A stretch of 64,000 bases of DNA, taken from positions 1 through 64,000 of the forward strand of contig JBEKGJ010000026.1 in NCBI GenBank assembly GCA_050012855.1, in the 5' to 3' direction. The position numbers were made by a program, and so were the translations under genes. The DNA is from JAJXZJ01 sp050012855. GTDB lineage: Bacteria > Verrucomicrobiota > Verrucomicrobiia > Limisphaerales > J093. Below the pieces are notes generated by a model. It made no database searches and had not been told where the DNA came from. It saw only the letters and a program-made list of their open reading frames with translations. This document shows positions 8,083-14,865 of this stretch, piece after piece (position 1 is the stretch's first letter; every line of letters starts with the position of its first letter).

Positions 8083-9093
8083 ATGGCTAAGACGGCAATT
8101 GCGGACATCATCATTCCGACGACCTTCGAGCGGTACGCGATTCAGCGGACGGCGGAACTGTCGCACTTCGGGGACTGTGGCATCGTGGAGCACAATCCGG
8201 TGTTTGACGAGTTGGCGGGGGGCGGCGGGCGGACGGTGGAAATGCCGTTCTGGAACGACCTGAGCGCGACCCGGCAACTCCTGAGCGATTCGGCGTCGCT
8301 CTCGGTGAACAAGATCGCGGCGGACAAGGACACGGCGCGGATTCACAACGACGCGCAGGCGTGGTCGGTGAATCAGTTGGCCAAGGTCATCTCGGGGGAC
8401 GACCCGATGGCGGCGATCGGGGAACTGGTGGGGGGCTACTGGGCGCGGATTGACGAGGGCCTGGTGGTGTCCTGCCTCAAGGGGATGTTCCTGGCTGGGA
8501 GCATGAGCGGCAACCTGCTGGCGATTCACTCGGAGAGCGTGGCGGGGCAGTCCTCGGCGACGCGGTTGAACGGGGCAACGTTCGTGGATGCCACGGCGAA
8601 GCTGGGGGATTGCGCGGACCGCCTGGTGGCGGTGGCGATGCACTCGGCGACGGAAGCCGCGCTGCGGAAGCTGGATCTGATTGACTTCATCCCGGACAGC
8701 GAGGGCAAGGCGTCCATCCGCACCTTCCAAGGGCGGCGGGTGGTGGTGGACGACAACCTGACGGTGCGTGCGGGGACGACGGACGGCTACGTCTATTACA
8801 CCTACCTGTTCGGCCCGGGGGCGTTCGCGAAGGGCGCGGCCCCGCTGGACTCGACGCCGTTGCAGGGGGGTATCGGCACGGAAGGTGTCGAACTTTACCG
8901 GGATGCGCTGGCCAGCGATACGGTGCTCATCAACCGGCGGCGGTACATCCTGCATCCGCGGGGGGTGCGGTTCACCAGTTCGAGCGTGGCGGGCGACTCG
9001 CCGACGAACGCGGAACTGGAAACGGGGGCGAACTGGACCCGGGTGTTCGAGAACAAGAACGTTCGGATTGTGCTGGTGACGCATAATCTCTAA
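8083..9093 (+). CDS. Phage major capsid protein (336 aa)
   Basis: The N-terminus TAIADIIIPTTFERYAIQRTAEL and the repeated mention of a neutral-to-acidic beta-rich body with NRRRYILHPRGVRFTSSSVAG near the end fit coat proteins of N4-gp56-like or related HK97-fold groups. These build the icosahedral shell. The length (336) is usual. A ggaga site lies seven bases before the ATG. It follows the scaffold-like gene and precedes small head-completion genes. No protease gene was seen, so shell maturation by cleavage is not indicated. Confidence 0.82.
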   Translation: MAKTAIADIIIPTTFERYAIQRTAELSHFGDCGIVEHNPVFDELAGGGGRTVEMPFWNDLSATRQLLSDSASLSVNKIAADKDTARIHNDAQAWSVNQLAKVISGDDPMAAIGELVGGYWARIDEGLVVSCLKGMFLAGSMSGNLLAIHSESVAGQSSATRLNGATFVDATAKLGDCADRLVAVAMHSATEAALRKLDLIDFIPDSEGKASIRTFQGRRVVVDDNLTVRAGTTDGYVYYTYLFGPGAFAKGAAPLDSTPLQGGIGTEGVELYRDALASDTVLINRRRYILHPRGVRFTSSSVAGDSPTNAELETGANWTRVFENKNVRIVLVTHNL

Positions 9094-9168
9094 CGAAGTG
9101 CGAGTGACGAGTTTCGACTGTCGAAGTTGAAGCTCGGAATTTGAAATTCGGGAATTGGAATTGGAATT

Positions 9169-9402
9169 ATGGGCAAAGACATTCCTTGGAGTTTCGCGAA
9201 GATTCGCAGTGGCGAGCAACTGAACCTGAAAGGGGCTGGGTTCACGAATGTTGCCTCGCTGACAGCCGCGGGCATCACGCCGGCGAAAAACCCTGGTGCC
9301 TTCATCTACCTGTCGGCCGGCGGCACAGGCGGCGTGCCGTGCGTGGCCCTGAGCGATGGCTCGAACTGGAAGCAGGTCGCCATTGGAACGAACGCGATAT
9401 GA
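9169..9402 (+). CDS. Small phage structural protein (77 aa)
   Basis: The 77-residue product begins MGKDIPWSFAKIRSG and has beta-like segments with FIYLSAGGTGGVPCVALSDG. Its stop overlaps the next start (ATGA at 9399-9402), showing translational coupling with the following gene. The place directly after the capsid gene fits a head decoration or head-fibre protein, but this is inference from position. Confidence 0.65.
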   Translation: MGKDIPWSFAKIRSGEQLNLKGAGFTNVASLTAAGITPAKNPGAFIYLSAGGTGGVPCVALSDGSNWKQVAIGTNAI

Positions 9403-9605
9403 CCGGCCTCTATCCCATCATCCGGCGCGTGCGGCGTCCACTGCTCCCGGTGGATGACCAAGCCGCGCCGGCTGTGCCGGCGGCCTCACCGCCGGCCGTG
9501 CCTCCGCCAACGCCGGGGGCGGTCCCTGAACCACCGGCGCCCGTGGCGCCCGTGGCGAAGCCCGAGGGCAAACGCAGCCATGAAGCCGCGCGCAAAGCAG
9601 CTTGA
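9399..9605 (+). CDS. Pro/Ala-rich small phage protein (68 aa)
   Basis: It starts inside the ATGA overlap with the preceding gene. After MTGLYPIIRRVRRPLLP the protein is almost wholly Pro, Ala and Val (residues about 20-53), ending in a basic helix. The low-complexity middle is a probable flexible linker or spacer. No family is recognised. Position within the head module supports expression. Confidence 0.6.
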   Translation: MTGLYPIIRRVRRPLLPVDDQAAPAVPAASPPAVPPPTPGAVPEPPAPVAPVAKPEGKRSHEAARKAA

Positions 9606-9690
9606 TTGGCCGCGGTTCGGCAAAGCCATCCTCGTGCGGCGGCATTCGGTGATCCGCCGTCGGCGGGTGGTGGTGCGGCCGCGGAAGTGA
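9580..9690 (+). CDS. Very small basic protein (36 aa)
   Basis: It starts at ATG 9580 inside the end of the Pro/Ala-rich gene in another frame and ends one base before the start of the adaptor gene. The product is strongly basic (MKPRAKQLDWPRFGKAI, then an Arg/Val-rich tail). The tight fit between two coupled genes is the main support; it could also be only a translation bridge. Confidence 0.4.
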   Translation: MKPRAKQLDWPRFGKAILVRRHSVIRRRRVVVRPRK

Positions 9691-9691
9691 T

Positions 9692-10249
9692 ATGTCTCTC
9701 GTTCTCGTCAAGGAAGATGGCAGCGGGCTGGCGACGGCCAACACCTACGCGGACGCGGCGGATGGCGACGCTTACCATGACGGGCATCTGTATGCCTCGG
9801 CCTGGACGGCGGCGACGACGGCCAGCAAGGAGGCCGGGTTGGCGATGGCCACCCGGCTGATTGATTCCTACTTCCGGTTCAACGGTTTCAAGCGGGTGAG
9901 TACTCAAGCCCTGCAATGGCCGCGGGCGGAGTGCCGCGACCCGGATGCGGAGCCGGGGTACGTGCCGGGCTTGCTCGTCGTTGTGGGGCCGTTTCTGGAT
10001 GAGACGACCGTGCCGGCGGTGGTCGTGCAGGCGGCGTGCGAGCTGGCGCGGACGCTGTTGGAGGCGGATCGGACGGCGGACCCGATGGGCGAGGGGTTAA
10101 GGATGCTGCGGATCGAGGGCGCGCTGCGGCTGGATTTCGATCCGAAGGACAAGGAGCCGGCGGTGCCGCGTCTGGTGCAGTCCATGCTCGGCCGGTTCGG
10201 TGAGTACCTCGGTAGTGGTAGCGGCGTGGCGCGGCTGGTACGGGCATGA
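9692..10249 (+). CDS. Head-tail adaptor-like protein (DnaT-like domain, 185 aa)
   Basis: The protein starts MSLVLVKEDGSGLATANTYADAA, the N-terminal pattern of the phage adaptor family annotated as putative DnaT-like. It then has helices with ATRLIDSYFRFNGFK and AACELARTLLEAD. Such proteins sit under the portal and connect head and tail. Its stop overlaps the next start by four bases (ATGA at 10246). The order capsid, small proteins, adaptor, connector is typical of head-completion modules. Confidence 0.75.
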   Translation: MSLVLVKEDGSGLATANTYADAADGDAYHDGHLYASAWTAATTASKEAGLAMATRLIDSYFRFNGFKRVSTQALQWPRAECRDPDAEPGYVPGLLVVVGPFLDETTVPAVVVQAACELARTLLEADRTADPMGEGLRMLRIEGALRLDFDPKDKEPAVPRLVQSMLGRFGEYLGSGSGVARLVRA

Positions 10250-10713
10250 ACGCGGTTGCTCTTGGGAATCTGATTGGCCGGGAGATCGATCTGGCCTTCG
10301 ACCTGGCGGGGGAGTTGGTGCGGGCCTGCGTTTTCGACAAGACGCTGACCGGGCCGGGCACCGGGCTCCTAGATGTTTCGACGCTGGAAGCGCCGGTGAA
10401 TGTGCTGTTCGTGGACTACCACTCGCAAGACATTGACGGTTCGGCGGTGCTCCTGGGGGATGAGAAAGCCTATGTCCGGTCCTCCGACCTGGCGGGCATT
10501 GTGGCGCCGGCCGCGGGCGACGTGATAACGGAAAACCTGTCCGGGCTCCGGCGGGTCGTCGTGGCGGCCCGGTGCAGCCCGACGGGGGTGTATTGGACGT
10601 TGCAGGTGCGGCGCTCGAACAGCGCGGATTTTGGCGACCTCACTTTGGCGGATTCCGCCGATGAGCGGGGCGATTTGACGGCGGCAACCATGTTTGATGA
10701 CTGGCAATCCTGA
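10246..10713 (+). CDS. Putative head-closure / connector protein (155 aa)
   Basis: Coupled by ATGA to the adaptor gene, this 155-residue beta-rich protein contains FDKTLTGPGTGLLD and VVVAARCSPTGVYWTLQVRRSN. Size and position right after the adaptor gene match head-closure or stopper proteins. I see no decisive motif, so the role is inferred from gene order. The spike gene follows after three bases. Confidence 0.6.
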   Translation: MNAVALGNLIGREIDLAFDLAGELVRACVFDKTLTGPGTGLLDVSTLEAPVNVLFVDYHSQDIDGSAVLLGDEKAYVRSSDLAGIVAPAAGDVITENLSGLRRVVVAARCSPTGVYWTLQVRRSNSADFGDLTLADSADERGDLTAATMFDDWQS

Positions 10714-10716
10714 TTT

Positions 10717-11832
10717 ATGCCGAAGCAAGTTCAATTCCGGCGGGGCACGACCACGCAGCACGCGACGTTCACGGGCGCCCTGGGCGAGGTGACGATGGAC
10801 ACGACCAAGAAAACCTTGGTCGTGCATGATGGCGTGGTTGCGGGGGGCTGGCAGCTTGCCTCGGCCCTTACGAACGTGGCCCTGACCGGCTCGCTGGTGT
10901 GGGTGGATGCCGTCAACGGGAACGACTCGAAGGGCCAGCGGGGGCAGGTGCAATTGCCGTTCCTGACGCTGACGGCGGCCAAGAACGCGGCGGTGAGCGG
11001 CGACACCATCATGGTGCTGCCGGGCACCTACAATGAGAAGAACCTGGCCAAGAACGGCGTCAACTGGCACTTCTTCAATGGCGCGATCATCTCGTATGCG
11101 GGGACGGCCACGGGCGGGATTTTCGACACGACCACGGCGGGCGTGGCTTGCACCTTCCGTGTCTCGGGGTTCGGGGTGTTCAAGGTGACGAGTGAAAGTT
11201 CGCCGCAAACCGTCGTCAAGAGCGGCTACTCCACGGACAGTTTGAAGATGGAATTCGACCGGATTGAGGGTCTTGGCGCGTGCTTCGATGTGCAAGGAAC
11301 GGTTTTCGTCCGTTGCAACGAGCTCAAGACCACGTCGGCGAACTGCGTCTATTGCAACGGCACCAGCGCGCTTCTCAACATCTACTGTCACAAAATCAGC
11401 ACGGCCGGCGGCAACGCGGTTGAGATTGTGTCGGGCACGGCGGAGATCGTTGCGCGGTACATCTCCTCCTCGGGCGGCAAGGGCCTTCGTTTCACCGGCG
11501 GGACGCTCCTGGTGACGGCTTACGAGATTTCGTCGAGCGTCAACTATGCCATCGAGTGCAACTGCGCCTCGGGGACGTGCCGGGTCCATGACGCGCGCAT
11601 TGTCAGCACGTTGGCCACGAGTAGCGGGATTGCCGTCTATATCACGGCGGGGAGTGGGTACCTGCGGTTCGCGAACTGCTCCTTTGTCTCCAACGCTGCC
11701 GCCTCTTACTCGATCAGCACCGGCGGTGGCGCGATTGTGTACCTCTACACGCCTTGCGTGGCCAACCTCTCGCCGAGCGGCAGCGTCACGCTCACCGGAA
11801 CGACGTTGACGGTGAATAGCGCGTTGACTTGA
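10717..11832 (+). CDS. Tail spike / receptor-binding protein with Mtd-like N-terminus (371 aa)
   Basis: Residues 1-45 (QFRRGTTTQHATFTGALGEV, then TKKTLVVHDG) match the short N-terminal attachment domain found in phage receptor-binding proteins such as the major tropism determinant. Residues about 55-365 carry periodic short strands with VLPGTYNEKNL and many Gly/Asn turns, the look of a right-handed beta-helix that binds host surface glycans. No reverse transcriptase or template repeat for a diversity-generating system is present. It is the only tail-type gene in the module. Confidence 0.8.
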   Translation: MPKQVQFRRGTTTQHATFTGALGEVTMDTTKKTLVVHDGVVAGGWQLASALTNVALTGSLVWVDAVNGNDSKGQRGQVQLPFLTLTAAKNAAVSGDTIMVLPGTYNEKNLAKNGVNWHFFNGAIISYAGTATGGIFDTTTAGVACTFRVSGFGVFKVTSESSPQTVVKSGYSTDSLKMEFDRIEGLGACFDVQGTVFVRCNELKTTSANCVYCNGTSALLNIYCHKISTAGGNAVEIVSGTAEIVARYISSSGGKGLRFTGGTLLVTAYEISSSVNYAIECNCASGTCRVHDARIVSTLATSSGIAVYITAGSGYLRFANCSFVSNAAASYSISTGGGAIVYLYTPCVANLSPSGSVTLTGTTLTVNSALT

Positions 11833-11835
11833 CCC

Positions 11836-12150
11836 ATGCAACTGGACCAAATGATTTTGCGACCGGAGCCGAAGCTGGTGCTGGTGCAGTCCCTCGACAA
11901 GTCGGGGCGTTCGGCTGTTACGATCCTGCCCGTCGAGGGCCTTGGCGCGGCGCAAGCTGACGCGGTGGCGGTGCTGCTGGCGTTGGGGGAGGCGTCGCTT
12001 CCTGGCGAGCCGGACGACCCGGCGGTCGCGGCGGTCAAGGCGGAGATTGCGGCCTTGGAAGCCCGGTTGGCGGTTCTGCAAACGTCCCTGGCAGCGGCGG
12101 CGAGCCCGGTGGTTGATCCCATCAAGCCCGTCGAAGCTATCGCACCATGA
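11836..12150 (+). CDS. Hypothetical phage protein with coiled coil (104 aa)
   Basis: The gene begins three bases after the spike stop. The N-terminal half is beta-like (MILRPEPKLVLVQSL). Residues about 65-90 form an Ala/Leu/Glu-rich coiled coil (AVKAEIAALEARLAVLQ), and a Pro-rich tail follows. It could be a spike chaperone or trimerisation helper, judged only from position. It overlaps the next frame start by four bases. Confidence 0.6.
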   Translation: MQLDQMILRPEPKLVLVQSLDKSGRSAVTILPVEGLGAAQADAVAVLLALGEASLPGEPDDPAVAAVKAEIAALEARLAVLQTSLAAAASPVVDPIKPVEAIAP

Positions 12151-12416
12151 CGAACATGAACACCAGCGAGTTTCCGACGGCGGTGGAGCAGGCGGCCGAT
12201 CCAATGGCGGTCGGCCTACGGGAACTTGCTGCGCCGCCGAAAGCATTCCGGGTGAATGGTTTTCGTTGTTTCCTGCGGCAAGATCGGGTTGTGAATAACT
12301 CACGGGTAATTCGGGCTTGCATCGGTGTGCATGAAGGGGTTGAATTACCAACCCCACGGGCAAACGGCGGTCGTTTGTTCGGAGGAATGGCCATGTGTTT
12401 GAAAGGCCGATCATGA
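12147..12416 (+). CDS. Doubtful small frame after the phage module (89 aa)
   Basis: It is coupled by ATGA to the previous gene. The first 30 residues (MTNMNTSEFPTAVEQAAD) look coding, but the rest has an irregular composition and covers a hairpin and the ribosome-binding site of the next gene. It may be the remains of a longer phage gene cut off where the phosphoribosyl/SIR2 cluster was joined. It ends inside the next gene's start. Confidence 0.35.
   Translation: MTNMNTSEFPTAVEQAADPMAVGLRELAAPPKAFRVNGFRCFLRQDRVVNNSRVIRACIGVHEGVELPTPRANGGRLFGGMAMCLKGRS
12336..12386 (+). promoter_or_regulatory. Hairpin and Shine-Dalgarno site before the pyrF-like gene
   Basis: A seven-base-pair hairpin, ggggttg (12336-12342) and caacccc (12349-12355), lies 25 bases before ggagga (12381-12386). 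That site is eight bases upstream of the GTG at 12395, which decides the start. No T-run follows the hairpin, so it is not a standard terminator; it may mark the junction with the phage module or affect translation. Confidence 0.45.
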
Positions 12417-13138
12417 GCGCCACCGTGCCGTTAATTCAGGCGCGGACAGGGGTTATTGTGGCCGCAGACGTTGCCGGCCTTGATGAACTTCGCCGTCTCG
12501 TGGCGGCTTGTGCCGGGGTGCCTGAGGTCGTCGCGATCAAGATTGGCTTCTCCCTTGGACTGAGGCACGGCCTGCCGGCGGTGGTGGACGCGATTGCGCG
12601 CATCTCCGCTGTGCCTGTGATTTACGACCACCAGAAGGCCGGGACGGACATTCCGCAGATGGGTGGACCCTTTGCCGCGGTGTGCCGCGATGCTGGCGTG
12701 AAGGGGGTCATTTTCTTCCCGCAAGCGGGGCCAAAGACTCTTGAGGGATTCGTGGTTGGCGCGTTTCGGTGCGGCCTGACGCCCATCGTGGGCCTCGTCA
12801 TGACGCACGAGGCTTACCTCAAATCCGAGGGCGGGTACATCGTTGATGACGCTCCCGACGCAATGGCGCGGACAGCAATCGAGCTCGGCGTCAAGGATTT
12901 CGTCTTGCCGGGCACCAAGCCTGAAATCGTTCGGCGCTTCTCGACTGGCGTTCTGGCTTCCGTCGAGTCGGCTGGTGTCTTTATGCCGGGCATCGGCTCG
13001 CAGGGCGGGGACCTCAAGGGCGCCTTCTGGGCTGCGACACCGCACCGCCATTTTGCGATAATCGGTTCGGCCATTTACGGGGCGAAAGAACCTCGCACTG
13101 CCTTGCAGGCTTTCGTTCAGGAGGTGAAAAATGCCTGA
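12395..13138 (+). CDS. pyrF: Orotidine 5'-phosphate decarboxylase-like protein (247 aa)
   Basis: The protein has the OMP decarboxylase order: VAAD (D25), AIKIG (K49), IYDHQKAGTDIP (D78, K81, D85) and a phosphate-loop PGIGSQGGD (about 198-206). The normal enzyme removes CO2 from OMP to make UMP. The D-x-x-K-x-x-x-D spacing is longer than the usual D-x-K-x-x-D. The Arg usually found near the end (VGR-x-I) is Ser here (IIGSAIYGAKEP), so phosphate binding may differ. GTG 12395 is chosen for its ggagga site; ATG 12413 is the alternative. It overlaps the pyrE-like start by eight bases. It may make or alter a nucleotide for the cluster rather than serve UMP synthesis. Confidence 0.78.
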   Translation: MFERPIMSATVPLIQARTGVIVAADVAGLDELRRLVAACAGVPEVVAIKIGFSLGLRHGLPAVVDAIARISAVPVIYDHQKAGTDIPQMGGPFAAVCRDAGVKGVIFFPQAGPKTLEGFVVGAFRCGLTPIVGLVMTHEAYLKSEGGYIVDDAPDAMARTAIELGVKDFVLPGTKPEIVRRFSTGVLASVESAGVFMPGIGSQGGDLKGAFWAATPHRHFAIIGSAIYGAKEPRTALQAFVQEVKNA

Positions 13139-13808
13139 CTTGACCCAAGAAATCCTGGCCAATATTCGGCGGGCTGCCGCGCTTCAGCTTTGGCAACTCG
13201 GCGCAGTGAAGGTAAATCTTGATCAGCCATTCAAGTTGACGTCGGGCAATTACAGTCCGATCTACGTGAACTGCCGCCGATTGATCTCCTCGGTCGCGTT
13301 CGCTGATCTGTTTGCGGCTGCAGCCCGGACGTTGGTTGAATCAGAAAACATCAGCTTCGATGTTTTGGCCGGCGGTGAGACGGCAGGTATTCCTTTTGCC
13401 GCCTTCCTCGCGCGCTCATTTGGCAAACCGATGGTCTATGTTCGCAAGGCAGCAAAGGAGCATGGGCTTTCGTCCCTTGTGGAAGGCGCTCTGACCTCTG
13501 GCGCTCGTGTGCTCCTGGTGGAGGATTTGATCACTGACGCTGGAAGCAAGCTGCACTTCGTCAAGGGCATAAATGATGCTGGGGGCACAGTGGTTGATGT
13601 TCTGGTGCTATTTGATCGCCAACAAGGGGGGCGAGAAGCTTTGCAGGAAAAAGGCATTCGACTGCACGCGGTAACTGACATGTCAACGGCGTTGGAGGCA
13701 GCAGATTCTGGCGGAGTCCTAGCCGCTGAAGAATTGCGAGTCGTGCGCGCTTACTTGCGCTCTCCGCGAGAATGGCATAGGGAGCGGAGCCTGGCCTTCA
13801 TGGGTTGA
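13131..13808 (+). CDS. pyrE: Orotate phosphoribosyltransferase-like protein (225 aa)
   Basis: It shows FKLTSGNYSPIYVNCR (about residues 34-49), the catalytic loop VYVRKAAKEHGL (102-113) and the PRPP-binding VLLVEDLITDAGS (127-139), all in family order. The known reaction joins orotate and PRPP to give OMP. Key basic residues of the loop are kept, so activity is likely. An aggaggt site precedes the ATG, which lies inside the end of the pyrF-like gene. Linked pyrE-pyrF occurs in housekeeping operons. Here both sit between phage genes and a SIR2 gene, pointing to a special use. Confidence 0.85.
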   Translation: MPDLTQEILANIRRAAALQLWQLGAVKVNLDQPFKLTSGNYSPIYVNCRRLISSVAFADLFAAAARTLVESENISFDVLAGGETAGIPFAAFLARSFGKPMVYVRKAAKEHGLSSLVEGALTSGARVLLVEDLITDAGSKLHFVKGINDAGGTVVDVLVLFDRQQGGREALQEKGIRLHAVTDMSTALEAADSGGVLAAEELRVVRAYLRSPREWHRERSLAFMG

Positions 13809-13818
13809 AAGACTTATT

Positions 13819-14865
13819 ATGGCTGCCGCTGGTTACCCCCCATTCATCGACAATTTAGACGCCAACGATCTTGATGATGCGTTTAAGGTAATCGCCCAAG
13901 CCTTGGTCGACGGAGGAGCGCAGTTTCTTTTCGGAGCTGGAATGTCCCGTGATAGTGACGTTCCTGTAGGTTTTGAGCTGGGGATGGCTTTGCTTGATGA
14001 GTTTTTTCCGAAGTCCAGCAGTGGCGCGGTGCCGGATGCGGACCGACTTAAAGATCTAGCGGGCGAGTTCCCCTTCGAGGCCATTGTGCATGCGGTGGAA
14101 CAGAAGCGTGGGCGAGTTGAACTGACCAGGATCCTCAAACGAATCCTAGTGGATCCGCATCCGAAGCCAAACGCCGGCCATTTTGCTTTTCTGTCATTAC
14201 TCGGGGTTCCGCCGCGCGTCAGGCAAATCTTCACCACGAACTATGACACCCTCCTGGAAGATGCGCTGGGACCTGATCTAGCTGTGCCAATAACCGAGAA
14301 AAACGCGACAAGTGTGGGTCGCGCGGAGGGTAAGCTTCCAATCATTTATCTCCGTGGGAAACTCGATAACGACGACTATCGGATCACTGAGCCGCAATAC
14401 TCCACTAACAATTTTTCGCTGCTCATGGAGGAGTTCAAGACGGCTCTGCACCACGCCACGGCCTTCGTTTTTGTCGGATTTTCCCTGAATGACATGGATT
14501 TTCGGCAGTTTTATTTGAATTTTCTCGAACAACTCAAATCACGCAAAATCAAAGGGAAGACTACGTATTTTGTCTCACCTGCGAAAGATTCATTCTCGTA
14601 CACGTTGGGGACCGCTATTTGGAAGTTGCGCGAGGCTATGTGGATTCCGATGTACGCTGAGGTGTTTTTCACGAAGCTCAAGGACGTTGTGGAAAACCAG
14701 GCGCTGGACACGATACGGTCGGAGGTTAAAAGGAAATACGGCGTGATGAAGGAGGCTGAATATGACGATTTGGTCAAGCGAACCGCGGAGCTGTGGCGTA
14801 TGAACGCACAGGACGCACTGGTTTTCCTTTACGAGGCCAGAACACGGATCGGAGGCGAGAAGTGA
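13819..14865 (+). CDS. SIR2-family protein (348 aa)
   Basis: The nucleotide-binding GAGMS (39-43), the TTNYD segment (139-143, with N141 and D143) and FVGFSLNDMDF (218-228) identify the SIR2-like family common in anti-phage systems, where it often destroys NAD+. Where the family usually has His-Gly, this protein reads YLRGK (R179), so the catalytic His may be missing. The C-terminal third is helical and unassigned. It starts 10 bases after the pyrE-like stop and ends in a GTGA overlap with the next gene. Base composition is less GC-rich than the phage module. The likely role is effector or NAD/nucleotide sensor. Confidence 0.85.
   Translation: MAAAGYPPFIDNLDANDLDDAFKVIAQALVDGGAQFLFGAGMSRDSDVPVGFELGMALLDEFFPKSSSGAVPDADRLKDLAGEFPFEAIVHAVEQKRGRVELTRILKRILVDPHPKPNAGHFAFLSLLGVPPRVRQIFTTNYDTLLEDALGPDLAVPITEKNATSVGRAEGKLPIIYLRGKLDNDDYRITEPQYSTNNFSLLMEEFKTALHHATAFVFVGFSLNDMDFRQFYLNFLEQLKSRKIKGKTTYFVSPAKDSFSYTLGTAIWKLREAMWIPMYAEVFFTKLKDVVENQALDTIRSEVKRKYGVMKEAEYDDLVKRTAELWRMNAQDALVFLYEARTRIGGEK

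Noticed and set aside
10717..12150. Diversity-generating retroelement around the Mtd-like spike
   Set aside because: No reverse transcriptase, accessory gene or near-repeat of the spike 3' end was seen.
12336..12355. Rho-independent terminator at the end of the phage module
   Set aside because: The hairpin is only seven base pairs and is not followed by a T-run.
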